This document shows positions 8,822-16,150 of a stretch of 26,463 nt of DNA, piece by piece; positions within the stretch are counted from its first letter, which is position 1, and every line of letters begins with the position of its first letter. The notes under the pieces are model-generated. The model was not told where the DNA came from and searched no databases. It was given only the letters and a program-made list of their open reading frames with translations. The stretch comes from Flavobacterium psychrophilum. Lineage in GTDB: Bacteria; Bacteroidota; Bacteroidia; Flavobacteriales; Flavobacteriaceae. Where the stretch lies: the NCBI GenBank assembly GCA_945869365.1, contig CAMBOW010000017.1, positions 1 through 26,463 on the forward strand, in the 5' to 3' direction. A program made the translations under genes and the position numbers.

Positions 8822-8886
8822 GTTTCAAGTTTCAAGTTCCAGGTTTCAGGTTAAGTCTTGCCAACTTGAAACCTGAAACCTGAAAC
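8822..8886. repeat. Heptad-repeat inverted repeat between nuoF and nuoG
   Basis: On the plus strand the left part is four 7-base units (GTTTCAA, GTTTCAA, GTTCCAG, GTTTCAG) plus GTT. The right part holds three inverted units (TTGAAAC, CTGAAAC, CTGAAAC). The arms 8829-8852 and 8863-8886 are 24 bases each, with a 10-base loop. In the minus-strand mRNA they give 21 Watson-Crick pairs, two G-U wobbles and one mismatch. No U-run follows, so it is not a classical terminator. It fills most of the 78-base nuoF/nuoG gap and ends 16 bases before the nuoG ATG. It could affect mRNA stability or nuoG translation, or be one copy of a dispersed intergenic repeat. Confidence 0.85.
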
Positions 8887-8890
8887 AAAA

Positions 8891-10258
8891 TTATAGGATT
8901 TGCTTAGCCACCAAATGCTTCACTTTTTCAAAAGGCTCAGCAACAAAGTGGTCTCTGTTTTTAATTTTTTCTGGGAAACGAATGTGGTATTCAAACTCAT
9001 CTCTAAAGTGACGAATAGCCGCAGCTACTGGCCAGGAAGCCGCATCGCCCAGTGGGCAAATGGTGTTTCCTTCTATTTTACTTTGAATGCTCAACAACAA
9101 ATCGACGTCTTCTTCGCGGCCGTGTCCGTTCTCGATGCGGTGCAATACTTTTTCCAACCAACCGGTTCCTTCTCTACAGGGCGAACATTGTCCGCAGCTT
9201 TCGTGGTGGTAAAACCGAGAGAAATTCCAGGTATTGCGCACAATACAAGCCGTGTCGTTGTATACGATAAATCCGCCAGAACCCAACATCGATCCGGTAG
9301 CAAAACCACCGTCGCTCAAAGATTCGTAGGTCATCAAACGGTCTTCGCCTGCGGCTGTTTTGTAGATTAAATTGGCGGGTAAAACCGGCACCGAGCTTCC
9401 GCCGGGTACAAAGGCCTTCAACGGTCGGTCTGAACTCATTCCGCCCAAATAGGCATCCGAGTTCATGAATTCGTATACGCTCAAGCCCAATTCAATTTCG
9501 TAAACACCTTGGTTTTTGATGTGACCAGAAGCCGAAATCAATTTGGTTCCGGTAGAACGTCCAATGCCAATTTTGGCATAATCGGCACCCGAATTGTTCA
9601 CAATCCAAGGCACTGCGGCAATGGTTTCGACATTATTTACTACTGTTGGATTGGTCCACAAACCAGAAATTGCCGGGAAAGGTGGTTTGATTCTTGGGTT
9701 TCCGCGTTTGCCTTCGAGGGATTCAATCAAGGCGGTTTCTTCTCCACAGATGTAGGCTCCAGCACCAATTTGAACATATAATTCTAAATCATATCCGGTT
9801 CCCAATATATTTTTTCCCAACCAACCGGCTGCACGCGCTTCGGCTAGGGCTCTTTCTAAAATTTTGTACACCCACATGTATTCGCCACGGATGTAGATAT
9901 AGGATAAGTTACAACCCAAGGCATAACTTGAGGTGATCATTCCTTCGATCAACAAATGCGGAATGTACTCCATCAAAAAACGGTCCTTGAAAGTTCCGGG
10001 CTCAGATTCGTCGGCGTTGCACACCAAATGTCTGGGCTTTCCTGATTTTTTGTCGATGAAACTCCATTTCATTCCAGTAGGGAAACCTGCACCTCCACGT
10101 CCGCGTAGCCCAGAAGTTTTCACTTCTTCGACTACCTCATCGGGAGTAAGGGTTTTCAAGGCTTTTTCTACTGAGGCATAGCCGCCGTTTTGGCGATAGA
10201 CTTCGTAGGTTTTAATGCCAGGAACGTTAATTTTATCTAATAATATTTTTTGTGACAT
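8891..10258 (-). CDS. nuoF: NADH-quinone oxidoreductase subunit F (NADH/FMN-binding)
   Basis: This 455-residue subunit oxidises NADH with FMN and passes electrons through cluster N3. The glycine-rich nucleotide-binding segment LRGRGGAGFPTGMKW (residues 51-65) and CNADESEPGTFKDR (80-93) are the NADH/FMN motifs. GAGAYICGEETALIESLEGK (165-184) is the second conserved FMN-side segment. The [4Fe-4S] ligands are Cys355, 358 and 361 (ESCGQCSPCREG) and Cys401 (NTICPLGD). The ATG at 10258 begins 1 base after the nuoE stop. It is followed by the heptad inverted repeat, then nuoG. Confidence 0.98.
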   Translation of the reverse strand: MSQKILLDKINVPGIKTYEVYRQNGGYASVEKALKTLTPDEVVEEVKTSGLRGRGGAGFPTGMKWSFIDKKSGKPRHLVCNADESEPGTFKDRFLMEYIPHLLIEGMITSSYALGCNLSYIYIRGEYMWVYKILERALAEARAAGWLGKNILGTGYDLELYVQIGAGAYICGEETALIESLEGKRGNPRIKPPFPAISGLWTNPTVVNNVETIAAVPWIVNNSGADYAKIGIGRSTGTKLISASGHIKNQGVYEIELGLSVYEFMNSDAYLGGMSSDRPLKAFVPGGSSVPVLPANLIYKTAAGEDRLMTYESLSDGGFATGSMLGSGGFIVYNDTACIVRNTWNFSRFYHHESCGQCSPCREGTGWLEKVLHRIENGHGREEDVDLLLSIQSKIEGNTICPLGDAASWPVAAAIRHFRDEFEYHIRFPEKIKNRDHFVAEPFEKVKHLVAKQIL

Positions 10259-10259
10259 A

Positions 10260-10790
10260 TTATTTATCGTGTAACGTGATTTTGTTTGCTTTACAATCGT
10301 CGATCAACTGATCTATTTTTTCTGGGGTAAGGTGTTCTTGGTAAAAATCGCCCAATTGCATCATTGGAGCATAGCCGCAAGCGCCTAAACATTCTACTCC
10401 GCGTACTTCAAAAAGGCCATCGGCAGTAGGCTCTCCAACTCCAACACCCAATTTTTCACAGGTATACTCCATCAGGTTTTCTACGCCGTTTAAACAACAA
10501 GGAGAAGTTTGACAAAACTCAAACATGTATTTTCCAACAGGACGGCGATTAAACATGGTATAAAAGCTCGCCACTTCGTAGACCTCAATCGGTTTGATGT
10601 GCAGAATTTCAGCCACTTTATCTTGCAACTCCACGCTCAACCAGTTGTCGTGCGCATCTTGCACCTCATGCAAAACCGGCAATAAGGCTGATTTGCGTTT
10701 GTCGGCCGGATAATGACTGATTAACTCATTGATGCGGGTCATCAACGAATCGGTAATGTGTATCTCTTGTTTTTGCTGCGTTTTTTCCAT
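10260..10790 (-). CDS. nuoE: NADH-quinone oxidoreductase subunit E ([2Fe-2S])
   Basis: This 24-kDa-type subunit of the NADH module carries the off-path [2Fe-2S] cluster N1a. Starting at the ATG at 10790 gives 176 residues, typical for the family; the longer frame to 10838 begins with TTG and adds only a basic leader. The thioredoxin-like ferredoxin ligands are Cys93 and Cys98 (FCQTSPCC) and Cys134 and Cys138 (CLGACGYAP). The N-terminal helical part contains LLPVLHEVQDAHDNWL and the family stretch VYEVASFYTMF. The gap to nuoD is 74 bases, one of the longer gaps in the operon; nuoF follows after 1 base. Confidence 0.96.
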   Translation of the reverse strand: MEKTQQKQEIHITDSLMTRINELISHYPADKRKSALLPVLHEVQDAHDNWLSVELQDKVAEILHIKPIEVYEVASFYTMFNRRPVGKYMFEFCQTSPCCLNGVENLMEYTCEKLGVGVGEPTADGLFEVRGVECLGACGYAPMMQLGDFYQEHLTPEKIDQLIDDCKANKITLHDK

Positions 10791-10864
10791 TTTTATTTTA
10801 ATTCTGAATGCTTTGTCAGTTTGCTGACGTTGGGTCAAAAATTATTCTTCTTGTGCTGAAACTT

Positions 10865-12100
10865 TTAGGCATCTAATTCGCCTGCGATCACATTTAAGCT
10901 GGATAAGATGACAATCGCGTCTGATAACAAAGCGCCTTTAATCATCTCGGGATACGCTTGGTAATAAATGAAACACGGTCTGCGGAAATGCAAACGATAC
11001 GGGGCTCTACTGCCGTCGGTTACCAAATAAAATCCAAGTTCTCCGTTCCCGCCTTCTACGGCATGATACACTTCGGCTACAGGAACCGGCACTTCGCCCA
11101 TCACAATTTTAAAGTGATAGATTAACGATTCCATAGAGGTGTAGACGTCTTCTTTGGGCGGCAAATAGTAATCGGGAACATCGGCATGATACGGTCCTTC
11201 TGGCAATTTGGCCAAGGCTTGCTTGATGATGCTGATGCTTTCCCACACCTCGGCGTTGCGCACGCAAAAACGATCGTAAGTATCACCCGATTTTCCTACC
11301 GGAACAATAAATTCAAAATCTTCGTAGGACGAATACGGTTCAGAAACACGCACATCATAATCAACACCTGCCGCACGCAAATTTGGACCGGTGAATCCAT
11401 AGGCCATCGCTTGCTCGGCTGAAATTCCGCCTACATTTACCGTACGGTCAATGAAGATTCGGTTGCGCTCAAATAGATTTTCAAATTCTTTCCAGGCAAC
11501 CGGGAATTCTTCTAAAAACACGTCCAATTTGCGGAAGGCTTCGGGCGACCAATCGCGCTCAAATCCACCGATACGGCCCATGTTGGTTGTCAATCGAGCC
11601 CCACAAATTTCTTCGTAGATCTCGTATACTTTTTCGCGGAATTGAAATACATACAAAAAGCCAGTATAGGCTCCGGTATCTACTCCTAAAATCGAGTTGC
11701 ATATCAAGTGATCGGTGATACGCGCCAATTCCATTACGATTACACGAAGGTATTGCGCGCGTTTGGGCACTTCAATGCCCAATAATTTTTCTAAGGTCAT
11801 CCACCAGCCCATGTTGTTGATGGGCGACGAACAATAATTCATTCGGTCGGTAAGTGGTGTAATTTGGTAAAACGGACGGTTCTCGGCAATTTTTTCGAAA
11901 GCACGGTGAATATACCCAATGGTTGGTTCGGCTTCGACGATGCGTTCTCCATCCATTAACAAGATGTTTTGGAAAATTCCGTGGGTCGCCGGATGCGTAG
12001 GGCCTAAATTCAAGATAGAAAGTTCGTTTCCTTCTTCGTTCAAGGTTTCCTTGATAATTTTCGCATAACGGTGTTCGGGCGGTAATAAAAGTTCTGACAT
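10865..12100 (-). CDS. nuoD: NADH-quinone oxidoreductase subunit D
   Basis: This 411-residue, 49-kDa-type subunit forms the quinone headgroup site with NuoB. It is homologous to the large subunit of NiFe hydrogenases but has lost the metal ligands. Visible motifs are NLGPTHPATHG (residues 31-41, with the site histidines 36 and 40), EPTIGYIHRAFEKIAENRPF, LTDRMNYCSSPINNMGW and MGRIGGFERDW. The C-terminal region has SRAPYRLHFRRPCF and ends LNVIAGELDA, the normal family end. It is separate from nuoC, unlike the fused nuoCD of enterobacteria. nuoC ends 11 bases upstream of its ATG. Confidence 0.98.
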   Translation of the reverse strand: MSELLLPPEHRYAKIIKETLNEEGNELSILNLGPTHPATHGIFQNILLMDGERIVEAEPTIGYIHRAFEKIAENRPFYQITPLTDRMNYCSSPINNMGWWMTLEKLLGIEVPKRAQYLRVIVMELARITDHLICNSILGVDTGAYTGFLYVFQFREKVYEIYEEICGARLTTNMGRIGGFERDWSPEAFRKLDVFLEEFPVAWKEFENLFERNRIFIDRTVNVGGISAEQAMAYGFTGPNLRAAGVDYDVRVSEPYSSYEDFEFIVPVGKSGDTYDRFCVRNAEVWESISIIKQALAKLPEGPYHADVPDYYLPPKEDVYTSMESLIYHFKIVMGEVPVPVAEVYHAVEGGNGELGFYLVTDGSRAPYRLHFRRPCFIYYQAYPEMIKGALLSDAIVILSSLNVIAGELDA

Positions 12101-12111
12101 GGTGTCGTAAA

Positions 12112-12630
12112 TTAGGCGTTGGTGGTGGTTCTTCCGAAGTAACGATCGTCTTTGTCGGTTCGGCCGCTGTCTTCCATGGGAAATTCTTTGCGCATCGGAA
12201 ACGACAACATTTCATCCATATTCAAAATGCGTTTCAGTTGCGGATGACCGCTGAAGTGAATGCCATAGAAATCATAGGTTTCGCGTTCCATCCAATTGGC
12301 ACACAAAAAGATATTGGATGCGGTTTTAATTTCGGGAGTTGCGTTCAAATAGGCTTTGATTTTGATGCGGGTATTGGTCACCCAATTGTGCATATGATAC
12401 ACCACGGCAAACTGGTGATCGTCGTCATTGTCTGGGTAGTGAATGCCACACAAATCAGTTAAAAAATGAAACTGTAAGGTTTCTTCGTTTTTCAAGAAAA
12501 GCAACAGGGCTGTATTTTTATCGGCATCTGCCTCAAAGGTGATTACGTCAAAATCCATGTGAAAATTGCGCACGGCAGTGCCAAACTGGGCTTCTACTTT
12601 TTCTTGAATGTCAGCGATTTCTAGGGCCAT
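12112..12630 (-). CDS. nuoC: NADH-quinone oxidoreductase subunit C
   Basis: This 30-kDa-type subunit of the connecting arm packs against NuoD and has no cofactor. It is 172 residues long. The family signature is visible as WMERETYDFYGIHFSGHPQL followed by KRIL, and the C-terminal tail PMRKEFPMEDSGRTDKDDRYF resembles the extension that wraps NuoD. The N-terminal half shows the expected LCGIHYPD segment. The ATG at 12630 is 2 bases after the nuoB stop, and nuoD begins 11 bases after its stop. Confidence 0.96.
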   Translation of the reverse strand: MALEIADIQEKVEAQFGTAVRNFHMDFDVITFEADADKNTALLLFLKNEETLQFHFLTDLCGIHYPDNDDDHQFAVVYHMHNWVTNTRIKIKAYLNATPEIKTASNIFLCANWMERETYDFYGIHFSGHPQLKRILNMDEMLSFPMRKEFPMEDSGRTDKDDRYFGRTTTNA

Positions 12631-12632
12631 CT

Positions 12633-13181
12633 TTATTTGATATTATAAGAAGCTAATAATTCTTGGTATTCGGGTGAACTTCTGCGACGCACCGACTCCG
12701 ATTTGACCAATTCTTGCAATTTCATCACCCCATCAACAATTTGTTCGGGTCTTGGTGGACAACCGGGCACATATACATCTACCGGAATTACTTTGTCGAT
12801 GCCTTGCAACACTGAATAGGTGTCAAATACTCCTCCCGAAGAGGCGCAAGCTCCTACCGCTATTACCCAGCGTGGCTCAGACATTTGTTCGTATACTTGA
12901 CGCAAAATAGGCCCCATTTTTTTGGATATGGTTCCCATAACCAATAGCATATCGGCTTGGCGAGGCGAAAAACTTACGCGCTCTGAACCAAATCGGGCTA
13001 AATCATAATGCGAAGCCATGGTAGCCATAAATTCAATTCCACAACATGACGTTGCAAAGGGCAAAGGCCACAACGAATTGGCGCGGGCTAATCCTACAAC
13101 ATCATTGAGCTTTGTAGCGAAGAATCCTTCTCCTACAACTCCTTCTGGCGGTGGTACCATTGATACTTTTGAATCACTCAT
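12633..13181 (-). CDS. nuoB: NADH-quinone oxidoreductase subunit B (cluster N2)
   Basis: This 182-residue PSST-type subunit holds the terminal [4Fe-4S] cluster N2 that reduces quinone. The ligands are the unusual adjacent pair Cys46-Cys47 (FATSCCGIEFMAT), Cys112 (VGACASSGG) and Cys141 (VPGCPPRPEQ). The stretch ERVSFSPRQADMLLVMGTI between them is typical. The N-terminus MSDSKVSMVPPPEG is short and polar, and the C-terminus is basic and Ser-rich. It lies 71 bases after nuoA and 2 bases before nuoC. Confidence 0.98.
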   Translation of the reverse strand: MSDSKVSMVPPPEGVVGEGFFATKLNDVVGLARANSLWPLPFATSCCGIEFMATMASHYDLARFGSERVSFSPRQADMLLVMGTISKKMGPILRQVYEQMSEPRWVIAVGACASSGGVFDTYSVLQGIDKVIPVDVYVPGCPPRPEQIVDGVMKLQELVKSESVRRRSSPEYQELLASYNIK

Positions 13182-13252
13182 GTTTTTTATTTTAAATTGT
13201 ACAGCTGTGGGTGTATGTACGATTGATTACCCGAAACTGAAATCGGTTTATT

Positions 13253-13618
13253 TTATTCCCATTCGAGGGCTTTCTTTTTGATGATGTAGAAAAATCCAAT
13301 GAGCAACAAGGCCATGAATACAATCATTTTCAGCATGCCTTCGATACCCATTTCTTTGAAATTGATGGCCCAGGGATATAAGAAAATTACCTCTACATCA
13401 AACAATACAAAAAGAATGGCCACTACAAAATATTTTACCGAAAAGGGAATACGTGCATTTCCGTAGGATTCGATTCCACACTCAAAATTTTTGTCTTTTA
13501 TTTCTGAATTTCTTTGAGGCCCTGTTTTGCCTGAAATGAGTATGGTTCCTACCACAAAACCTACAGCCAACAAGAGTTGCATGAAAATAGGGAGGTAGTC
13601 TAATTGATTGGATTGCAT
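13253..13618 (-). CDS. nuoA: NADH-quinone oxidoreductase subunit A
   Basis: This 121-residue membrane subunit with three helices is the first gene of the operon. The conserved TM1-TM2 loop appears as KNFECGIESYGNARIPFSVK, containing the Cys of the family that lies near the quinone channel. The second helix has the acidic signature LFVLFDVEVIFLYPWA, and the third helix ends in KKKALEWE. The start at the ATG at 13618 lies about 20-30 bases downstream of a strong flavobacterial promoter match. nuoB begins 71 bases after its stop. Confidence 0.97.
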   Translation of the reverse strand: MQSNQLDYLPIFMQLLLAVGFVVGTILISGKTGPQRNSEIKDKNFECGIESYGNARIPFSVKYFVVAILFVLFDVEVIFLYPWAINFKEMGIEGMLKMIVFMALLLIGFFYIIKKKALEWE

Positions 13619-13646
13619 AGGGATTTTGTTTACAAAAAATTTGGCA

Positions 13647-13676
13647 CAAAGATAAGTGCGATTAATTAATTAGCAA
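13647..13676 (-). promoter_or_regulatory. Promoter of the nuo operon (TTG - 19 - TAnnTTTG)
   Basis: On the minus strand TTG (13676-13674) is followed after exactly 19 bases by TATCTTTG (13654-13647). This matches the Bacteroidetes -33/-7 consensus TTG-N17-23-TAnnTTTG. Transcription would start near 13640, giving a leader of about 20 bases before the nuoA ATG at 13618. It is the best promoter match in the window, and its position before the first gene of a 14-gene operon supports it. Confidence 0.75.
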
Positions 13677-13837
13677 CGAAAAAATTGATTTTTCCTATGG
13701 GATTTTTGGACAGAATTAGGTTATTTTGAATGGTTTTAAATAAGCAGTCTCTTGTTCTTAGGAGTTGTTTAATTGCAAGGATTGGCCTTGATATTTTTAT
13801 GGGAGTAATACGGGCCTTTATCATGAAATTTATGCAT

Positions 13838-13867
13838 AAAAAAACGTCCCGATAAACTCGGGACGTT
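13838..13867 (-). terminator. Intrinsic terminator of the cold-shock gene
   Basis: A 10-bp perfect stem, AACGTCCCGA (13843-13852) with TCGGGACGTT (13858-13867), has a 5-base loop. In the minus-strand direction it is followed by seven T residues (13844-13838). It lies 30 bases after the stop of the cold-shock gene and well before the nuo promoter, so it isolates the two transcription units. Confidence 0.88.
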
Positions 13868-13896
13868 AAACATTCTAGGAAACAAATATGTATATA

Positions 13897-14097
13897 TTAG
13901 TCTTCGATAACTACTACTTGAGCAGCCACTTTACCTTTACGACCTTCTTCTTCTTCATAACTTACTCTGTCACCTTCGCGAAGTTCTTCCGCTTTGATTC
14001 CTGATGCATGAACGAAGATGTCTTTTCCTGTTTCTTCATCTGTAATGAATCCATAACCTTTAGATTCATTGAAAAATTTTACTGTACCTGTACACAT
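13897..14097 (-). CDS. Cold-shock-domain protein
   Basis: This is a single OB-fold cold-shock domain of 66 residues, which binds single-stranded RNA/DNA and acts as an RNA chaperone in this family. RNP1 is visible as KGYGFI (residues 13-18) and RNP2 as DIFVH (26-30). TGTVKFFNESKGYGFI is the canonical N-terminal strand pair. The C-terminal half is strongly charged (EELREGDRVSYEEEEGRKGK) and ends VAAQVVVIED, as in many Bacteroidetes CspA-type proteins. It is a stand-alone gene with its own promoter-like box and a clear terminator. Family membership is certain; whether it is cold-induced cannot be read from the sequence, and a long CspA-type 5' leader is not evident. Confidence 0.96.
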   Translation of the reverse strand: MCTGTVKFFNESKGYGFITDEETGKDIFVHASGIKAEELREGDRVSYEEEEGRKGKVAAQVVVIED

Positions 14098-14126
14098 TGT
14101 AATTGTAATAATAATTTATAATGTAA

Positions 14127-14152
14127 CAAATGTAGGTGTAAAAACAATACAA
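14127..14152 (-). promoter_or_regulatory. Probable promoter of the cold-shock gene
   Basis: On the minus strand TACATTTG (14134-14127) matches the -7 box TAnnTTTG. A TTG at 14152-14150 lies 15 bases upstream, two bases shorter than the usual minimum spacing. The start site would be near 14120, giving a leader of about 25 bases. Confidence 0.45.
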
Positions 14153-14225
14153 ATGATTTTCTTGTTAAAAATTTTCGAAAAAATTATTGATTATCAACGT
14201 TTTCTGAATAGTATTTAACAATAAT

Positions 14226-15977
14226 CTAGATTAGATTTAATTTTATATGCAATTCTTTTAATTGTTTTTCGTCAATTACCGAAGGAGCGTCTATCATGAC
14301 ATCACGGCCAGAATTGTTTTTTGGGAACGCAATAAAATCACGAATAGTTTCCTGCCCGCCCAAAATTGCCACCAAACGGTCTAAGCCAAAGGCCAATCCA
14401 CCGTGTGGTGGAGCACCAAACTGGAACGCATCCATCAAAAAGCCAAACTGATTCTTGGCTTCTTCAGGCGTAAATCCTAAATAGTTAAACATCAATTGCT
14501 GGGTCGCTTTGTCGTGTATACGAATCGATCCGCCGCCAATTTCATTTCCGTTTAATACCATGTCATAGGCATTGGCACGTACTTTGCCCGGATCAGTTTC
14601 TAGCAAATGCATATCTTCGGGTTTGGGCGAAGTAAACGGATGGTGCATCGCGTGGTAGCGTCCGTTCTCTTCATCAAACTCCAACAATGGAAAATCAACT
14701 ACCCATAATGGCGCAAATTCCTCGGGTTTACGTAAGCCCAATCGGGTGGCCATTTCCATACGCAAGGCGCTCAATTGCGTTCTGGTTTTATCGGCCTGAC
14801 CTGACAAAACCAGAATCATATCGCCGGGATTGGCTCCTGTGGTCTTGGCCCATTGGGCTAAATCAGATTGGTCATAAAATTTATCTACCGAGGATTTGAA
14901 GGTGCCGTCGGCATTGCATTTCACATAGACCATGCCGCTCGCGCCAATTTGTGGGCGTTTAATCCAATCTATTATTCCATCAATTTCTTTGCGGGTTAAT
15001 TCGCCAGCACCTGGAACAGCTATCCCAACTACCAACTCGGCAGTATTAAAGACCGGAAAATCTTTGTGCTGGGCTACTGCGTTGAGTTCGCCAAATTCCA
15101 TGCCAAAACGAATGTCTGGCTTGTCATTTCCGTAGGTTTTCATGGCATGTTCGTAGGTCATTCGGGGGAATTTATCTACGTCTATTCCTTTGATTTCTTT
15201 GAGTAAATGACGCGTAAGACCCTCAAACGTGTTTAATATATCTTCTTGCTCCACAAAGGCCATCTCGCAATCAATTTGGGTAAACTCGGGCTGACGATCG
15301 GCGCGCAAATCTTCGTCTCGAAAACATTTTACAAGCTGAAAATATTTGTCCATTCCGCCCACCATCAACAATTGCTTAAAGGTTTGTGGTGATTGAGGCA
15401 AGGCATAAAATTGGCCTTCGTTCATGCGGCTAGGCACCACAAAATCGCGGGCTCCTTCGGGTGTTGATTTAATCAAATAAGGTGTTTCAACTTCACAAAA
15501 ATCTTGTGCCGACAAGTACTTGCGTACTTCCATGGCAACTTTATGACGAAACAACAAATTGTTTTTTACCGGATTTCTGCGAATATCTAGATAACGGTAT
15601 TTCATGCGAATGTCTTCGCCGCCGTCGGTTTCGTCTTCTATAGTAAAAGGAGGAGTCAATGAGCCGTTAAGCACCGTGAGTTTGGAAACCAAAATCTCAA
15701 TATCTCCGGTAGTCATTCCCGCGTTTTTGGATTCACGCTCAATTACAGTTCCGGTTACTTGAATCACATATTCTCTACCCAGGGTTTTGGATAAGTCAAA
15801 AACGGCTTTGTCTGTTCTGCTTTCATCAAATATCAATTGGGTAACGCCATAGCGGTCGCGCAAATCAACCCAATTCATGAATCCTTTGTCTCTTGATTTT
15901 TGAACCCAACCGGCTAAGGTTACTTCTGAATTGATGTGCGTAGCGGTTAATTCGCCACAGGTATGACTTCTGTACAT
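14226..15977 (-). CDS. aspS: Aspartyl-tRNA synthetase
   Basis: This class II aminoacyl-tRNA synthetase attaches aspartate to tRNA-Asp. Starting at the ATG at 15977 ([10 protein letters not shown]) gives 583 residues, the bacterial-type length. A TTG seven codons upstream overlaps a -7-like box and is not preferred. The anticodon-binding OB domain occupies about 1-110 ([20 protein letters not shown]). Class II motif 2 is [18 protein letters not shown] (219-236). Motif 3 lies near the C-terminus, beginning [10 protein letters not shown] at 526, with the ATP-binding Arg. The long insert between motifs 2 and 3 is the bacterial GAD-type insertion. It is flanked by the cold-shock gene (128 bases downstream) and, 173 bases upstream, by the stop of the same-strand metalloprotease gene. 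Confidence 0.98.
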   Translation of the reverse strand: MYRSHTCGELTATHINSEVTLAGWVQKSRDKGFMNWVDLRDRYGVTQLIFDESRTDKAVFDLSKTLGREYVIQVTGTVIERESKNAGMTTGDIEILVSKLTVLNGSLTPPFTIEDETDGGEDIRMKYRYLDIRRNPVKNNLLFRHKVAMEVRKYLSAQDFCEVETPYLIKSTPEGARDFVVPSRMNEGQFYALPQSPQTFKQLLMVGGMDKYFQLVKCFRDEDLRADRQPEFTQIDCEMAFVEQEDILNTFEGLTRHLLKEIKGIDVDKFPRMTYEHAMKTYGNDKPDIRFGMEFGELNAVAQHKDFPVFNTAELVVGIAVPGAGELTRKEIDGIIDWIKRPQIGASGMVYVKCNADGTFKSSVDKFYDQSDLAQWAKTTGANPGDMILVLSGQADKTRTQLSALRMEMATRLGLRKPEEFAPLWVVDFPLLEFDEENGRYHAMHHPFTSPKPEDMHLLETDPGKVRANAYDMVLNGNEIGGGSIRIHDKATQQLMFNYLGFTPEEAKNQFGFLMDAFQFGAPPHGGLAFGLDRLVAILGGQETIRDFIAFPKNNSGRDVMIDAPSVIDEKQLKELHIKLNLI

Positions 15978-15995
15978 GCTTTCTAATTTAGTGTG

Positions 15996-16003
15996 CAAAT
16001 TTA
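15996..16003 (-). promoter_or_regulatory. Possible -7 promoter box of aspS
   Basis: TAAATTTG on the minus strand fits TAnnTTTG and lies 18 bases before the aspS ATG. The nearest TTG upstream is 25 bases away, outside the usual 17-23 spacing, so support is partial. Confidence 0.35.
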
Positions 16004-16103
16004 GGACTAATTCTGAATTTTACTTGCTCAAACCTTATTTTTAAAGCAAAATAATTCAAGTAAATTAACCCTGAAAATCTTGAATAGAAGGATTTGTATG
16101 GTC

Positions 16104-16133
16104 AAAAAAAAAGCGCTCGAATGGAGCGCTTTT
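16104..16133 (-). terminator. Intrinsic terminator of the metalloprotease gene
   Basis: A 10-bp stem, AAAAGCGCTC (16109-16118) with GAGCGCTTTT (16124-16133), has a 5-base loop. Read on the minus strand it is followed by an unbroken T-run (complement of the A-run 16104-16112). It starts 17 bases after the stop codon of the secreted metalloprotease gene. Confidence 0.88.
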
Positions 16134-16150
16134 AGTAGAATAAGATATCG

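Noticed and set aside
8822..8886. Heptad repeat as a CRISPR array or a terminator
   Set aside because: There are no spacers, the units are only 7 bases and inverted, and no T-run follows the stem in the transcribed direction; nuoG downstream must also be transcribed.
10815..10828. Small hairpin GTCAG-TTTG-CTGAC in the nuoD/nuoE gap
   Set aside because: It has only 5 base pairs and no U-run; such stems occur often by chance in this base composition.
13677..13837. Possible small gene or regulatory RNA between the cold-shock terminator and the nuo promoter
   Set aside because: No start with a sensible reading frame, no stable stem and no second promoter-terminator pair were seen; it looks like plain AT-rich intergenic DNA.
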